Source: Curtobacterium luteum
Lineage (GTDB): Bacteria > Actinomycetota > Actinomycetes > Actinomycetales > Microbacteriaceae
Length of the DNA: 64,000 nucleotides
Direction of reading: 5' to 3'
NCBI RefSeq assembly: GCF_014646995.1
Contig: NZ_BMOI01000006.1
Span: 150,614 to 214,613, forward strand
The stretch's first letter is position 1; each line of letters opens with the position of its first letter. Below, piece after piece: positions 18,754 to 27,416 of the stretch. Position numbers and translations under genes: made by a program. The notes under the pieces were generated by a model. The model did not search any database, had not been told where the DNA came from, and saw nothing but the letters and a program-made list of their open reading frames with translations.

Positions 18754-18812
18754 GTAACAGCGCGGCAAGGCTCACGCACGTAACACTGTTAACAGACGCA
18801 ACAGTAGCAACA
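18754..18812 (-). promoter_or_regulatory. Iterated 9-bp motif (GTAACA-like) before the M23 gene
   Basis: On the plus strand the hexamers GTAACA (18780), TTAACA (18789), GCAACA (18798) and GCAACA (18807) stand exactly 9 bp apart, and a further GTAACA is at 18754. Read towards the gene this is four TGTTrC units in tandem. Tandem repeats of this kind are how MtrA-type regulators recognise promoters of cell-wall hydrolases in actinobacteria; the identity of the binder is inferred. The remaining 18813-19042 leader/spacer contains several GC hairpins but no recognised riboswitch. Confidence 0.6.
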
Positions 18813-19042
18813 GGTGCCGCAACCGGTCACCCCTCGTGCGAGGGGCAGCCAGTGGCGACGACGATGCTCGCACCCGGGCATCGACAGCACGAATCGGGGC
18901 CTGGTGCCCCACGCTGAGTGAAGGCCCGCCCCTGGTCCGGGCAGGCGCGACACGCCGGGGAGGACGCGCTCAGGGGGCTCGATTTGTGAAACCCGTGGGG
19001 CATCCGTATGCTTGTCCATCGGTAGCGCACTGCACCGCTTGC

Positions 19043-19115
19043 GGCCCTATCGTTTAGTGGCCTAGGACACCGCCCTTTCACGGCGGCAGCACGGGTTCGA
19101 ATCCCGTTGGGGTCA
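19043..19115 (+). tRNA. tRNA-Glu (UUC)
   Basis: A 73-nt cloverleaf: acceptor arm GGCCCTA pairing with TGGGGTC (with G-T wobbles), D arm around GTTTAGTGGCCTAGGACAC, anticodon loop CTTTCAC with TTC, T arm ACGGGTTCGAATCCCGT. CCA is not encoded. Confidence 0.95.
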
Positions 19116-19187
19116 CTCTTTGTGAGTGAGCAGGCAAGCAGAGCACCACCGAGCAGTACACACAACGCAGTACCCACAACAACACAT

Positions 19188-19264
19188 GGCCCTGTAGCGC
19201 AGTTGGTTAGCGTGCCGCCCTGTCACGGCGGAGGTCGCGGGTTCAAGTCCCGTCAGGGTCGCCA
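19188..19264 (+). tRNA. tRNA-Asp (GUC)
   Basis: Acceptor GGCCCTG pairs with CAGGGTC, anticodon loop CTGTCAC with GTC, T arm GCGGGTTCAAGTCCCGT. The 3' CCA is encoded (19262-19264), and the next tRNA follows after one base. Confidence 0.95.
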
Positions 19265-19265
19265 C

Positions 19266-19338
19266 GGCTGGATAGCTCAGTTGGTAGAGCGTTCGACTGA
19301 AAATCGAAAGGTCCACGGATCGATGCCGTGTCCAGCCA
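19266..19338 (+). tRNA. tRNA-Phe (GAA)
   Basis: Acceptor GGCTGGA pairs with TCCAGCC, anticodon loop ACTGAAAAT with GAA. The T loop between CACGG and CCGTG reads ATCGATG instead of TTCGANN, so the usual T54 is A. CCA is not encoded. It is last in the cluster, followed by a terminator. Confidence 0.92.
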
Positions 19339-19343
19339 CGGTG

Positions 19344-19374
19344 AAAGGCCCCCTACTCCGGTAGGGGGCCTTTT
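19344..19374 (+). terminator. Intrinsic terminator of the tRNA cluster
   Basis: A 13-bp perfect stem (19344-19356 with 19361-19373), TCCG loop and a run of four T. Confidence 0.92.
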
Positions 19375-19466
19375 CGCGTGCTCGGACTTGCCGCGTGCCC
19401 GGGCTTGCCTCGTCCCCCGGATTCGTCGCGTCCCCGGACGCGCGGGGCGTCAGCGCTGCCGACCGT

Positions 19467-19534
19467 GTTCGCACAACCGGAGTCAGCACGCACCGCGGTT
19501 CGGCGCAGTTCCGACTGACTCCGGTTGTGCGAAC
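19467..19534. repeat. 20-bp perfect inverted repeat after the tRNA cluster
   Basis: Arms 19467-19486 and 19515-19534 are perfect reverse complements separated by 28 bases. The arm begins with GTTCGCACAACC; the octamer CGCACAAC also forms the outer arms of the palindrome at 22523-22584. It may be a REP-like element or the terminator for the minus-strand aldo/keto reductase gene that ends at 19566. Confidence 0.7.
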
Positions 19535-19565
19535 GCAGGTCGAACCGGCGCGCCGGCCCCCGCGA

Positions 19566-20576
19566 CTACGCCTCGCGCGCCTTCGGGCTGCTGTCGTTCG
19601 TCTTCGCCGGGTCGCGCTCGACGACACCACCCAGGGCGTCGTCGATCCGCGTCAGCAGCTCGGCGGGGATGGTGACCCCGGCGGCGCCCGCGTTGTCGTG
19701 CACCTGCTCCGGCCGCGAGGCCCCGATGATCGCCGACGCCACGTTCTCGTTCTGCAGCACCCACGCCACCGCGAGCTGCGCCATCGACAGGTTCAGCTCG
19801 TCGGCGACGGGCTTCAGGTCCTGCACGGCCGAGAGCACCTCGTCGTTCATGAACCGGGAGATCATCTTCGCGCCGCCCTTGTCGTCGGTGGCACGGGACC
19901 CTTCGGGCAGCGGCTGGCCCGGCTGGTACTTGCCGGTCAGCACGCCCTGGGCGATGGGCGACCAGACGATCTGCGAGATGCCGAGTTCCTTCGAGGTGGG
20001 GACGACCTCGCCCTCGATGACCCGCCAGAGCGCCGAGTACTGCGGCTGGTTCGAGATGAGCTGGAAGCCGAGCTCCTTCGCCAGTGCCGCACCGGCACGG
20101 AGCTGGTCCGCGGTCCACTCGCTGACACCGACGTACAGCACCTTGCCCTGACGGACGACGTCGGCGAACGCCTGCATCGTCTCCTCGAGGGGCGTCTCGT
20201 AGTCGTAGCGGTGCGCCTGGTAGAGGTCGACGTAGTCGGTCTGCAGTCGTTCGAGCGAACCGTCGATCGACTCGAGGATGTGCTTCCGCGACAGACCGGT
20301 GTCGTTGTGCCCCTTCGGCCCGGTCGGGCCGAACACCTTCGTCGCGATCTCGAGCGACTGCCGGCGCTCGCCCTTCAGCGCCTCGCCGAGGACGGTCTCG
20401 GCACCGGTGTTCGCGTAGACGTCGGCGGTGTCGAACGTCGAGATGCCGACGTCGAGCGCCGCCCGGACGCAGGCGATCGCCGCGTCGTTCTCGACCTGGG
20501 AGGCGTGGGTCAGCCAGTTGCCGTAGGTGATCTCGGAGACCTTGAGGCCCGAGTTCCCGAGGTAGCGGTACTCCAT
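19566..20576 (-). CDS. Aldo/keto reductase
   Basis: The 336-residue TIM-barrel oxidoreductase uses NADPH to reduce carbonyl compounds. The catalytic set is visible: D and Y in FDTADVYANTGAE (Asp49, Tyr54 type), K in IATKVFG, and H in YQAHRYD. The C-terminal cofactor-binding stretch is AIIGASRPEQV. It belongs to the potassium-channel-beta/YhdN-like branch rather than to AKR1-5. ATG start with AGGAG about 10 bases before it. Substrate unknown; it stands alone next to the tRNA cluster. Confidence 0.88.
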   Translation of the reverse strand: MEYRYLGNSGLKVSEITYGNWLTHASQVENDAAIACVRAALDVGISTFDTADVYANTGAETVLGEALKGERRQSLEIATKVFGPTGPKGHNDTGLSRKHILESIDGSLERLQTDYVDLYQAHRYDYETPLEETMQAFADVVRQGKVLYVGVSEWTADQLRAGAALAKELGFQLISNQPQYSALWRVIEGEVVPTSKELGISQIVWSPIAQGVLTGKYQPGQPLPEGSRATDDKGGAKMISRFMNDEVLSAVQDLKPVADELNLSMAQLAVAWVLQNENVASAIIGASRPEQVHDNAGAAGVTIPAELLTRIDDALGGVVERDPAKTNDSSPKAREA

Positions 20577-20771
20577 GTGCGTGTCACTCCTGTCGTGGGC
20601 CGCGTCGGTGCGGTCCGAACCGTGACGGTAGTCTTCGCGAGCTCCGTGCGAGCGGATGACTGTACGCTGATGTTTCACGAATGGGCCGGCAAAGACGAAA
20701 CCCCGGCGATGTGGCCTGGGCCAGGGATCGTTCCGGGGTCTTCGCGATCAACGGTAGCAGATGGGGGAATC

Positions 20772-21416
20772 ATGCGGGAGGACGTGCTCGAGCGTCTGCT
20801 CACGGCCGAACGACTCCGGTCGTACGCCGAGGTGACGGGATCGTCGGCCGGTGCGCTGCGGCTGTCCGCGTGGAACATGCGAGCCGCGGCGTCGGTCATG
20901 GAACTCGCTGGCGTCGTCGAGGTCGTTGCCCGCAACGCACTCGACCGAGAACTTCGCGCTTGGGCGGCCGCCCGCTCCGGGCGACCGTGGTTCGACGTGG
21001 CTCCGCTCGACGCCCGTGGCACTGCAGACCTGGCGAAGGCTCGAGCGCGTGCAGGTCGGAACGCACGTCTCGACGAAGTCCACGGCCGGGTCATCGCGGA
21101 ACTCACCTTCGGGTTCTGGCGGTACCTCGTCGAGTCGCGGTACCACACCTCGCTCTGGGTACCGGATCTCCACAGGGCCTTCCCCCACGGGCCGGACAAC
21201 CTCCGCGTGCGGCGGAGCGAGGTGACACGGCGACTCCAGCAGCTGCACTTCGTCCGGAACCGCGCCGCGCACCACGAGCCGATCCACGCTCGCGACCTGC
21301 ACCGCGACCACGACTACGCCATCGAGCTCCTCGATTGGATCAGCCCCGTCGCCGCCGAGTGGGCAGCGCGCACGACGTCGCTCCGCGCGGTCCTCGCCAC
21401 CCGACCCAGCGCATGA
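20772..21416 (+). CDS. Abi-like HEPN-domain protein, possible phage-defence factor
   Basis: The 214-residue, all-helical protein ends with a block typical of Abi family proteins (Abi_2-like): ELTFGFWRYLVESRYHTSLW, then a short Pro/His loop, then RNRAAHHEPIHARDL. The R162-x4-H167 pattern is the HEPN RNase motif. Family members in phages and bacteria cause abortive infection or act as toxins, cutting RNA when triggered. There is no visible antitoxin partner and the gene is monocistronic. A 195-bp spacer with a partial inverted repeat precedes it; GGGGGA lies close to the ATG. Confidence 0.7.
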   Translation: MREDVLERLLTAERLRSYAEVTGSSAGALRLSAWNMRAAASVMELAGVVEVVARNALDRELRAWAAARSGRPWFDVAPLDARGTADLAKARARAGRNARLDEVHGRVIAELTFGFWRYLVESRYHTSLWVPDLHRAFPHGPDNLRVRRSEVTRRLQQLHFVRNRAAHHEPIHARDLHRDHDYAIELLDWISPVAAEWAARTTSLRAVLATRPSA

Positions 21417-21474
21417 GGTGCAGGATCGCAGGGGCGCGGTGCACAGCGGCACCGCCGGGAGCGAAGGAGCATCC

Positions 21475-22467
21475 ATGACCGGAGCGAGTGTCCTGTTCAT
21501 CGGCGGCAGCGGGGTGATCAGCGCCGCATGTGTCCGCGAAGCCGTCGAGCAGGGGTTCGACGTGACGGTGCTCAACCGGGGGACCACCGGGGGCAGGCCG
21601 ATCCCGGATCAGGTGACGCGCCTCCAGGCCGACGTGTCGGACCGCGCCGCACTGGCGGAGGTGCTGGGCGACCGCCGGTGGGACGTCGTCATCAACTGGA
21701 TCGCGTTCACGCCCGACCAGGTGCAGGCGGACGTCGAGACCTTCGCCGGCCGGACGCGCCAGTACGTCTTCATCAGCTCGGCCTCGGCGTACCAGACCCC
21801 GGCGACGCACCTGCCCATCACGGAGTCGACGCCACTGAAGAACCCGTACTGGCAGTACTCGCGCGACAAGATCGCGTGCGAGGAGCTGCTCATGCAGGCG
21901 TACCGGGAGCAGGACTTCCCGGTCACGATCATCCGACCGTCGCACACCTACGACGAGACGAAGCTCCCGCTGACCGGCGGGTGGACCGCGGTCGCACGCA
22001 TGCGTGCGGGCAAGCCGGTCATCATCACGGGTGACGGGTCGTCGCTGTGGACCCTCACGAACAGCCGGGACTTCGCGGTCGGTTTCACGGGGCTGCTCGA
22101 CAACGCCTCGGCGATCGGCGAGGCCTTCACCATCACGAGCGACGAGGCGCCGACCTGGAACCAGATCGCCCACGAGATCGCGGCCGCTGCCGGCGTCGAC
22201 GATCTGAAGATCGTGCACGTGCCGGCGGACGCGATCAACGCGGTGGACCCGGAGTGGGGTGCGGCGCTCCTCGGCGACAAGGCGAACAGCTCCGTGTTCG
22301 ACAACAGCAAGGTGCGGTCCCTGGTGCCGTGGTACCGGCCGCGGATCCCCTATCGGCAGGGTGTGCGCGAGGTCATCGCCTGGTACGAGGCGCACCCGGA
22401 GGAGCAGGTCGTCGACGAGCGGCTCGACGGGCTGATGGACGAACTCGCCGAGCGCTGGGCGGTGTAG
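21475..22467 (+). CDS. NAD-dependent epimerase/dehydratase (extended SDR)
   Basis: The 330-residue protein has the nucleotide motif FIGGSGVISAACV (slightly unlike the classical GxxGxxG), a VVINWIAFTPDQVQ strand, an SSASAYQTP segment and the YSRDKIACEE block with the catalytic Tyr-x3-Lys. It fits the NAD(P)-binding epimerase group related to plant mRNA-binding CSP41 and isoflavone-reductase-like proteins. Substrate unknown. GGAG lies upstream of the ATG, and it is followed by a bidirectional hairpin. Confidence 0.85.
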   Translation: MTGASVLFIGGSGVISAACVREAVEQGFDVTVLNRGTTGGRPIPDQVTRLQADVSDRAALAEVLGDRRWDVVINWIAFTPDQVQADVETFAGRTRQYVFISSASAYQTPATHLPITESTPLKNPYWQYSRDKIACEELLMQAYREQDFPVTIIRPSHTYDETKLPLTGGWTAVARMRAGKPVIITGDGSSLWTLTNSRDFAVGFTGLLDNASAIGEAFTITSDEAPTWNQIAHEIAAAAGVDDLKIVHVPADAINAVDPEWGAALLGDKANSSVFDNSKVRSLVPWYRPRIPYRQGVREVIAWYEAHPEEQVVDERLDGLMDELAERWAV

Positions 22468-22522
22468 CGCGCGCTGCGCCGCGGCGCGCGGACCGCGGCG
22501 CGCGGGCCGCGCCACGCGACGG

Positions 22523-22584
22523 CGCACAACGAAAGACACCCGGAACCACGTGATCGCGTGGTTCCGGGTGCTTTCGGTTGTGCG
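22523..22584. terminator. Bidirectional terminator with extended palindrome
   Basis: A 14-bp perfect stem (22537-22550 with 22557-22570) is extended by GAAAG/CTTTC and by CGCACAAC/GTTGTGCG with single-base bulges. It separates the converging epimerase and rocD genes. The outer octamer recurs in the inverted repeat at 19467-19534. Confidence 0.85.
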
Positions 22585-22637
22585 GAGGCGATACGAACAG
22601 GATCACCGGCCGGGAGGCACGGCGTGCGCCCGCCCGG

Positions 22638-23873
22638 TCAGCTGCGGGCGCGCAGGACCTCACCGAGCGCGCCGATCGCGTGCCGCACCTCGTCGTCGGT
22701 GACGACGAGCGGCGGCGCGAAGCGGATCGTCGACCCGTGGGTGTCCTTCACGAGGACGCCCCGGTCGGCCATGTCGTGCGCGATCTCCTTGCCGGTCCCG
22801 AGCGCGGGGTCGATGTCGATCCCGGCCCAGAGTCCGGCGACGCGGTGCGCGACGACCCCGTGACCGACGAGGTCCTCGAGGAGGCCTCGGAGCACGGGCT
22901 CGCCGTCGAGCGCCCGCTGCTGGAACGTGCCCTCGGCGAGCACCGCCACGACCTCGGAGCCCACGGCCGCCGCCAGCGGGTTGCCGCCGAACGTCGAGCC
23001 GTGTTCGCCCGGACGCAGGACGCCGAGCACGTCGCGGCGACCGACCACGGCGGACACCGGGACGATGCCGCCGCCGAGCGCCTTGCCGAGCGTGATCAGG
23101 TCCGGCGTGACCCCGACGCGCTGCACCGCGAGGGTGTGGCCGGTGCGTCCGAGGCCGGACTGAATCTCGTCGGCGACGAGGAGGGCGCCGAACTCGTCGC
23201 AGACCTCCCGGACCGCGGGCAGGTAGGACGCCGGCGGGATGACCACGCCGCCCTCGCCCTGGATCGGCTCGAGCAGGACGGCCACGACGGTGTCGTCCAT
23301 CGCGGCGCGGAGGGCGTCCGCGTCGCCGTACGGCACGGTGCGGAACCCGGGCGTGAACGGTCCGAAGTCGTTCCGGGCCGTCGGGTCGTCGGAGAACGAC
23401 ACGATCGTGGTCGTGCGGCCGTGGAAGTTCCCGGACGCGACGATGATCGTCGCCCGGTCGGCCGGGACGCCCTTGACGCGGTAGCCCCAGGCGCGCGAGA
23501 CCTTGATCGCGGACTCGACGGCCTCGGCCCCGGTGTTCATCGGGAGCACCATGTCCGTGCCTGTCAGGTCCGCGAGCGCGGTGGCGAACGGCCCGAGCCG
23601 GTCGTTGACGAACGCGCGGCTCGTCAGGGTCACCCGGTCGAGCTGGGTCCGGGCGGCGTCGAGCAGCCGCTGGTTGCCGTGGCCGAAGTTCACCGCGGAG
23701 TACGCGGCGAGGCCGTCCAGGTAGCGCTTGCCGTCGACGTCCGTCACCCACGCCCCGTCGCCCGACGCGATGACGACGGGCAGCGGGCTGTAGTTGTGGG
23801 CGAGGGAGCGGTCCTCCACGGCGAGCGCGGCGGCCGTCGCCGCACCGAGCGACGCGGACATCGCGGTGGCCAT
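22638..23873 (-). CDS. rocD: Ornithine aminotransferase
   Basis: The 411-residue PLP enzyme moves the delta-amino group of ornithine to 2-oxoglutarate, giving glutamate semialdehyde. It is a class III aminotransferase with the NTGAEAVESAIK block, GNFHGRT, VADEIQSGLGRTG and the PLP lysine in TLGKALGGG. The ATG overlaps the last base of the ddaH stop (TGATG), so ddaH and rocD form an operon for arginine/methylarginine to glutamate conversion. PutA, encoded 7 kb away, could finish the path. Confidence 0.93.
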   Translation of the reverse strand: MATAMSASLGAATAAALAVEDRSLAHNYSPLPVVIASGDGAWVTDVDGKRYLDGLAAYSAVNFGHGNQRLLDAARTQLDRVTLTSRAFVNDRLGPFATALADLTGTDMVLPMNTGAEAVESAIKVSRAWGYRVKGVPADRATIIVASGNFHGRTTTIVSFSDDPTARNDFGPFTPGFRTVPYGDADALRAAMDDTVVAVLLEPIQGEGGVVIPPASYLPAVREVCDEFGALLVADEIQSGLGRTGHTLAVQRVGVTPDLITLGKALGGGIVPVSAVVGRRDVLGVLRPGEHGSTFGGNPLAAAVGSEVVAVLAEGTFQQRALDGEPVLRGLLEDLVGHGVVAHRVAGLWAGIDIDPALGTGKEIAHDMADRGVLVKDTHGSTIRFAPPLVVTDDEVRHAIGALGEVLRARS

Positions 23874-24763
23874 CAGGACCGCGCGACCGAGTTGCCGGTG
23901 CCGACCGGGTGCAGGTCGAGCGTGCAGCACTTGACGCCGCCGCCGCCGAGCAGGAGCTCGGACAGGTCGACGCCGATCGGGTTGTAGCCCTTCTCGCGCA
24001 GCTGCTCCGCGAACCGCTCGGCGCGCGACGCGATCACGACGTTGTAGCCGTCCGAGTACGAGTTCAGGCCGAGGATCGCGGCGTCCTCCTCCGTGGCGAT
24101 GATCGCGTCCGGGAAGCGCTCGCGCAGGATCTCGAGCGAAGCCTCGTCGAAGGCGCTCTCGAGGTAGGCGATGTTGCTCCGGCCGGACGCATCGGGCTCG
24201 GGGTCGAGCACGGCGATGGCGGTGTCGAGGTGGTAGAAGCTCGGGTTGACGAGCTTGAGCGTGACGACCTCGCGGCCGTAGATCCGCGCGAGCTCCTCGT
24301 GCGAGCTGCTGTCGGAGCGGAAGCCGGTGCCGGCGAAGATCGTGTCCCCGATGAGCAGGAAGTCGCCCTCGCCCTCGTTGGTCTCCTCGGGCTCGGCGAC
24401 AGTCAGGCCGGCGCTGCGGAACCAGTCCATGTAGGCCGGACCCTCGGGCTGGCGCTCGGGGTACTGGAACTTGGCGCCGTACGCGACGCCGTCGAGCACG
24501 AAGCCGCCGTTGGCCGCGTAGACCATGTCGGGCAGGCCCTCGATCGGCTCGATGTACGAGATGTCGAAGCCGAGCTGCTCGTAGACGTCGACGAGCGACT
24601 GCCACTGCTGGACGGCCTTCGACGTGTCGGTCGGGTCCTCCGGGTGCATCCACGGGTTGATCCGGTAGCTGACCGTGTAGTGGGTCGGCTTGCACATGAG
24701 GATCGTGCGCTTGGTCGCGACACGGGCCGGGGTGGCGAGGGATTCGGGAGCGGTGTTCGACAT
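23873..24763 (-). CDS. ddaH: Dimethylarginine dimethylaminohydrolase / amidinotransferase family
   Basis: The 296-residue protein matches DDAH-type guanidine-modifying enzymes: NGGFVLDG near residue 89, the acidic GDFLLIGDTIFAGTG, the catalytic His in FYHLDTAIAVLDPEP and the nucleophilic Cys in GGGVKCCTLDL. DDAH hydrolyses methylated arginines to citrulline; some relatives act on arginine to give ornithine and ammonia, which would suit the next gene, rocD, better. ATG with AGGAGGACTG upstream. Divergent from an Lrp-type gene 243 bp away that probably controls it. Confidence 0.85.
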   Translation of the reverse strand: MSNTAPESLATPARVATKRTILMCKPTHYTVSYRINPWMHPEDPTDTSKAVQQWQSLVDVYEQLGFDISYIEPIEGLPDMVYAANGGFVLDGVAYGAKFQYPERQPEGPAYMDWFRSAGLTVAEPEETNEGEGDFLLIGDTIFAGTGFRSDSSSHEELARIYGREVVTLKLVNPSFYHLDTAIAVLDPEPDASGRSNIAYLESAFDEASLEILRERFPDAIIATEEDAAILGLNSYSDGYNVVIASRAERFAEQLREKGYNPIGVDLSELLLGGGGVKCCTLDLHPVGTGNSVARS

Positions 24764-24993
24764 CAGTCCTCCTGGGGGACCGGGGCCCGAGCCTGCCAGG
24801 AACCACCACTGGACGAGTTGCAGAGCTCCGGCGAGATGCAGGCTCACTCGCCGTAGCGGACCAGGTCGACGCCGATCGAGAGTCTTGCACACACCGTCCG
24901 CTCAGTGCAGTCACGAGGTGGTCACGGCCTGGCACCCGTTGTGGGCACGCACGTTTCGTGCGCCGGAGCCACCGGGCGTGCAAGAAGCACGCG

Positions 24994-25009
24994 TAGCATT
25001 GGGGCAATG
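24994..25009 (+). promoter_or_regulatory. Leaderless promoter -10 and start-codon palindrome of the Lrp gene
   Basis: TAGCAT at 24994-24999 stands seven bases before the ATG, so the transcript probably begins at or next to the start codon. CATTG-GGG-CAATG (24997-25009) is a palindrome over the start codon that could be an autoregulatory site. The rest of the 243-bp divergent spacer has inverted TGCAC/GTGCA pairs but no clear second promoter. Confidence 0.5.
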
Positions 25010-25444
25010 GATTCGCTCGACCACCGCATCCTGGATCAGCTCCGGGACAACGCCCGCGCCGGCTACGGCGACATCGGGTCGGTGGTCGGACTCTCGGCCT
25101 CGGCCGTGAAGCGCCGGGTCGACCGACTCGTCGCGGACGGGGTGATCCAGGGCTTCACGATCAAGGTCGACCCCGCCGTCGAGGACCGCGGCACCGAGGC
25201 GTGGGTCGAGCTCTACTGCCGCGGCACGGTCTCCCCCGACGAGCTCCGATCGCTCCTCGACAGCGTGCCCGAGGTGATCGACGCCGGCACGGTCACCGGC
25301 AGCGCCGACGCGGTCGTGCACATGCGCTCGAAGGACCTCGCCGCGCTCGAGGAGGCGCTCGACCGGGTACGGCTCGCGCCCCAGGTCGACCACACGCGGT
25401 CCGCGATCGTGCTGTCGAAGCTGGTCACCCGCGACTCGGCCTGA
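25007..25444 (+). CDS. Lrp/AsnC family transcription regulator
   Basis: The 145-residue protein has an N-terminal helix-turn-helix (LDHRILDQLRDNARAGYGDI and LSASAVKRRVDRLVADGVI) and a C-terminal RAM ligand-binding domain. Lrp-type regulators sense amino acids. It is divergent from ddaH-rocD and so the likely sensor of arginine, ornithine or methylarginine for that operon. Confidence 0.9.
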   Translation: MDSLDHRILDQLRDNARAGYGDIGSVVGLSASAVKRRVDRLVADGVIQGFTIKVDPAVEDRGTEAWVELYCRGTVSPDELRSLLDSVPEVIDAGTVTGSADAVVHMRSKDLAALEEALDRVRLAPQVDHTRSAIVLSKLVTRDSA

Positions 25445-25473
25445 GCCCGCCCCCGGCGCGTAGGTTCGCCCCT

Positions 25474-25857
25474 GTGGGACGGAAGACGACAGCCGGGAGG
25501 CACGGCGCGCCTCCAGGACTGTCGGTGACGGCCCGGCGGTTGGTCGCCGCCGCCTGCGCCGCGTACGCGGCCAACTGCCTCTGGGGCACGGCCGTGGCCG
25601 TGCGCCTCATCCGGACGCGGAAGCTCCGGGTGGTGCACCACGGGCTGTTCGTCGTGACCGCGACCCTGACCGGGGTGGCGGCCACGACACCGGCCTGGAC
25701 GCGCGACCGGAGTGCCCTGTTCCTGCTGCCTGCGCTCGTCCCGCTGGCCGTCGCTCCGAGGACGGATCCCCGTGCCGGAGCACACTGGAGGGTCGCGGTC
25801 GCCGCTGCGCCGTCCTACCTCGGGGCGTTGCTGGCGCGCGGCCGACGAGAGAGGTGA
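25474..25857 (+). CDS. Membrane protein of unknown function, 127 aa
   Basis: Four hydrophobic stretches are visible (about 24-44, 55-75, 86-102, 108-120). TAGGTT seven bases before the GTG suggests a leaderless transcript and supports this start. A basic N-terminus and the RLIRTRKLRVVHHGLFV loop are the only notable features. No family recognised; it is followed after three bases by the nitroreductase gene. Confidence 0.6.
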   Translation: MGRKTTAGRHGAPPGLSVTARRLVAAACAAYAANCLWGTAVAVRLIRTRKLRVVHHGLFVVTATLTGVAATTPAWTRDRSALFLLPALVPLAVAPRTDPRAGAHWRVAVAAAPSYLGALLARGRRER

Positions 25858-25860
25858 GCT

Positions 25861-26682
25861 GTGGAGCTCTTCGAGGCGATCCGACGCCGACGCACGACCA
25901 ACGGGGCGTTCCTGCCCGACCCCGTCTCCGAGGAACACCAGCGGGTGCTGATGGAGCTCGCGGGGCGTGCGCCGTCGCAGCTGAACAGCCAGCCCTGGCG
26001 GTTCGTGCTCGTCGAGGAGCGTTCGACGATCGATCGCGTCGCGCAGATCAGCGGGTCCTCGATGACGCGGACGATGGCCGAGGGCACCTTCTTCGAGCGG
26101 TACAAGCCGTACTTCCGGTTCTCGCAGGCCGAGATGGACGAGCGGCGCGACGGCATGCTGTTCGACAAGCTGCCCGGGCCGCTCAAGCCGTTCACGAAGC
26201 AGGTCTTCACGAAGCGCGGGCAGCTGCTCATGAACACCCTGCGCGTGCCGCACACCCTCGGTGAGGAGAACCGGAAGCTCGTCGCCGGGTCGCCGCTGCT
26301 GCTCGGCGTGATGCTCGACCGGCACGAGTACCGGAAGGAGGAGCTGTCGGGCTTCTACTCGGTGTTCAGCATGGGAGCGGCGATGGAGAACGTCTGGCTC
26401 GCCACGACCGAGCTCGGCCTCGGGATCCAGTTCGTCTCGTTCCCGATGGAGACCCCCGGCGCGTGGGAGGAGATCGAGGGGCTGCTCCGGGTCCCGCCGT
26501 CCCTCGAGCTCATGGCCGTCTACCGGATCGGGTACCTGCCGCCCGAGCGTCGGCGTCCGGCGATCGACTGGTCCTCGAGCGAACGGAAGCGTCCGTCCCA
26601 GTACGTCTTCCGCGGGACCTGCGACACACCGCAGCAGGGCTGGGACGACGTCGCTCCCGCCGGCGGGGAGGACCTCCGATGA
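25861..26682 (+). CDS. Nitroreductase family protein
   Basis: The 273-residue flavoprotein of the nitroreductase fold has the FMN-binding start [31 protein letters not shown] and the middle [20 protein letters not shown]. It reduces nitro compounds or quinones with NAD(P)H. GTG start, with GAGAGGTGAG upstream, overlapping nothing upstream; its stop overlaps the DUF2071 start (ATGA). Confidence 0.88.
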   Translation: MELFEAIRRRRTTNGAFLPDPVSEEHQRVLMELAGRAPSQLNSQPWRFVLVEERSTIDRVAQISGSSMTRTMAEGTFFERYKPYFRFSQAEMDERRDGMLFDKLPGPLKPFTKQVFTKRGQLLMNTLRVPHTLGEENRKLVAGSPLLLGVMLDRHEYRKEELSGFYSVFSMGAAMENVWLATTELGLGIQFVSFPMETPGAWEEIEGLLRVPPSLELMAVYRIGYLPPERRRPAIDWSSSERKRPSQYVFRGTCDTPQQGWDDVAPAGGEDLR

Positions 26683-27416
26683 CCGCGATCTCGGCGGCCG
26701 CCCCGGGGCTGACCGGCCGCCCGTGGATCCAGCAGGACTGGCGCGACGTCGTGTTCGTGCACTGGCGGGTCGACGTCTCGGCGGTCGCACCACACTTGCC
26801 GCGCGGCACCCGCCCGGACACGCTCGGGGCCGACGGGGTCGACGACGGCGCGACCACGTGGGTGGGACTCATCGCGTTCCGCTTCACCGACACGGCGTTC
26901 CCGCCGGTCCGCGTCGGCCGGGTCGGTGACTTCGTCGAGGTGAACATCCGCGTCTACACGGTCGACGACCAGGGGCGGCACGGTGTCGTGTTCCTGTCGC
27001 TCGACGCCGGGAAGCTCCTGCCCACCATCGGGGCCCGGGTCGCGACCGCGCTGCCGTACTGGTGGGCGCACGCCGAGTTCCGTCGTCCGGAGCCCGACCG
27101 CGCCGCCTACGCGATGCGGCGGCACGGGACGCACACCCGGTCGATGGTCGACGTGCGGATCGGCTCGCCGATCGCGGAGCCCACCGCCCTCGAGACGTTC
27201 CTCACCGCCCGCTGGGGCATGCACGTGCGCCGCGCCGGCCGGACCCGGTTCTGGCCGAACGAACACGAGCCGTGGCCGCTGCACCGGGCGACGATCGTGC
27301 ACCTCCGGGACGACCTCGCCGGGGCGGCCGGGCTGCCGTTCGGGCTGACGGAGCTCGAGCCGGACTCGGTCCTCTACGCGCCGAAGGTCACGACGCGGTT
27401 CGGTCTGGGGCGCTGA
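26679..27416 (+). CDS. DUF2071 (YqjF-like) protein
   Basis: The 245-residue protein fits DUF2071: [21 protein letters not shown] at the N-terminus, [21 protein letters not shown] and [21 protein letters not shown]. The fold is related to acetoacetate decarboxylase but the family's reaction is unknown. It is translationally coupled to the nitroreductase and its end overlaps by 29 bases the convergent membrane-protein gene. Confidence 0.85.
   Translation: MTAISAAAPGLTGRPWIQQDWRDVVFVHWRVDVSAVAPHLPRGTRPDTLGADGVDDGATTWVGLIAFRFTDTAFPPVRVGRVGDFVEVNIRVYTVDDQGRHGVVFLSLDAGKLLPTIGARVATALPYWWAHAEFRRPEPDRAAYAMRRHGTHTRSMVDVRIGSPIAEPTALETFLTARWGMHVRRAGRTRFWPNEHEPWPLHRATIVHLRDDLAGAAGLPFGLTELEPDSVLYAPKVTTRFGLGR

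Noticed and set aside
18741..19042. Possible ydaO-type (cyclic di-AMP) riboswitch before the M23 gene, as seen for other actinobacterial hydrolases
   Set aside because: I could not find the conserved core blocks; only simple hairpins and the 9-bp repeats.
19043..21416. Integrated element at the tRNA cluster
   Set aside because: No integrase, no repeated tRNA end downstream and only one defence-like gene; the tRNA genes are followed by their own terminator.
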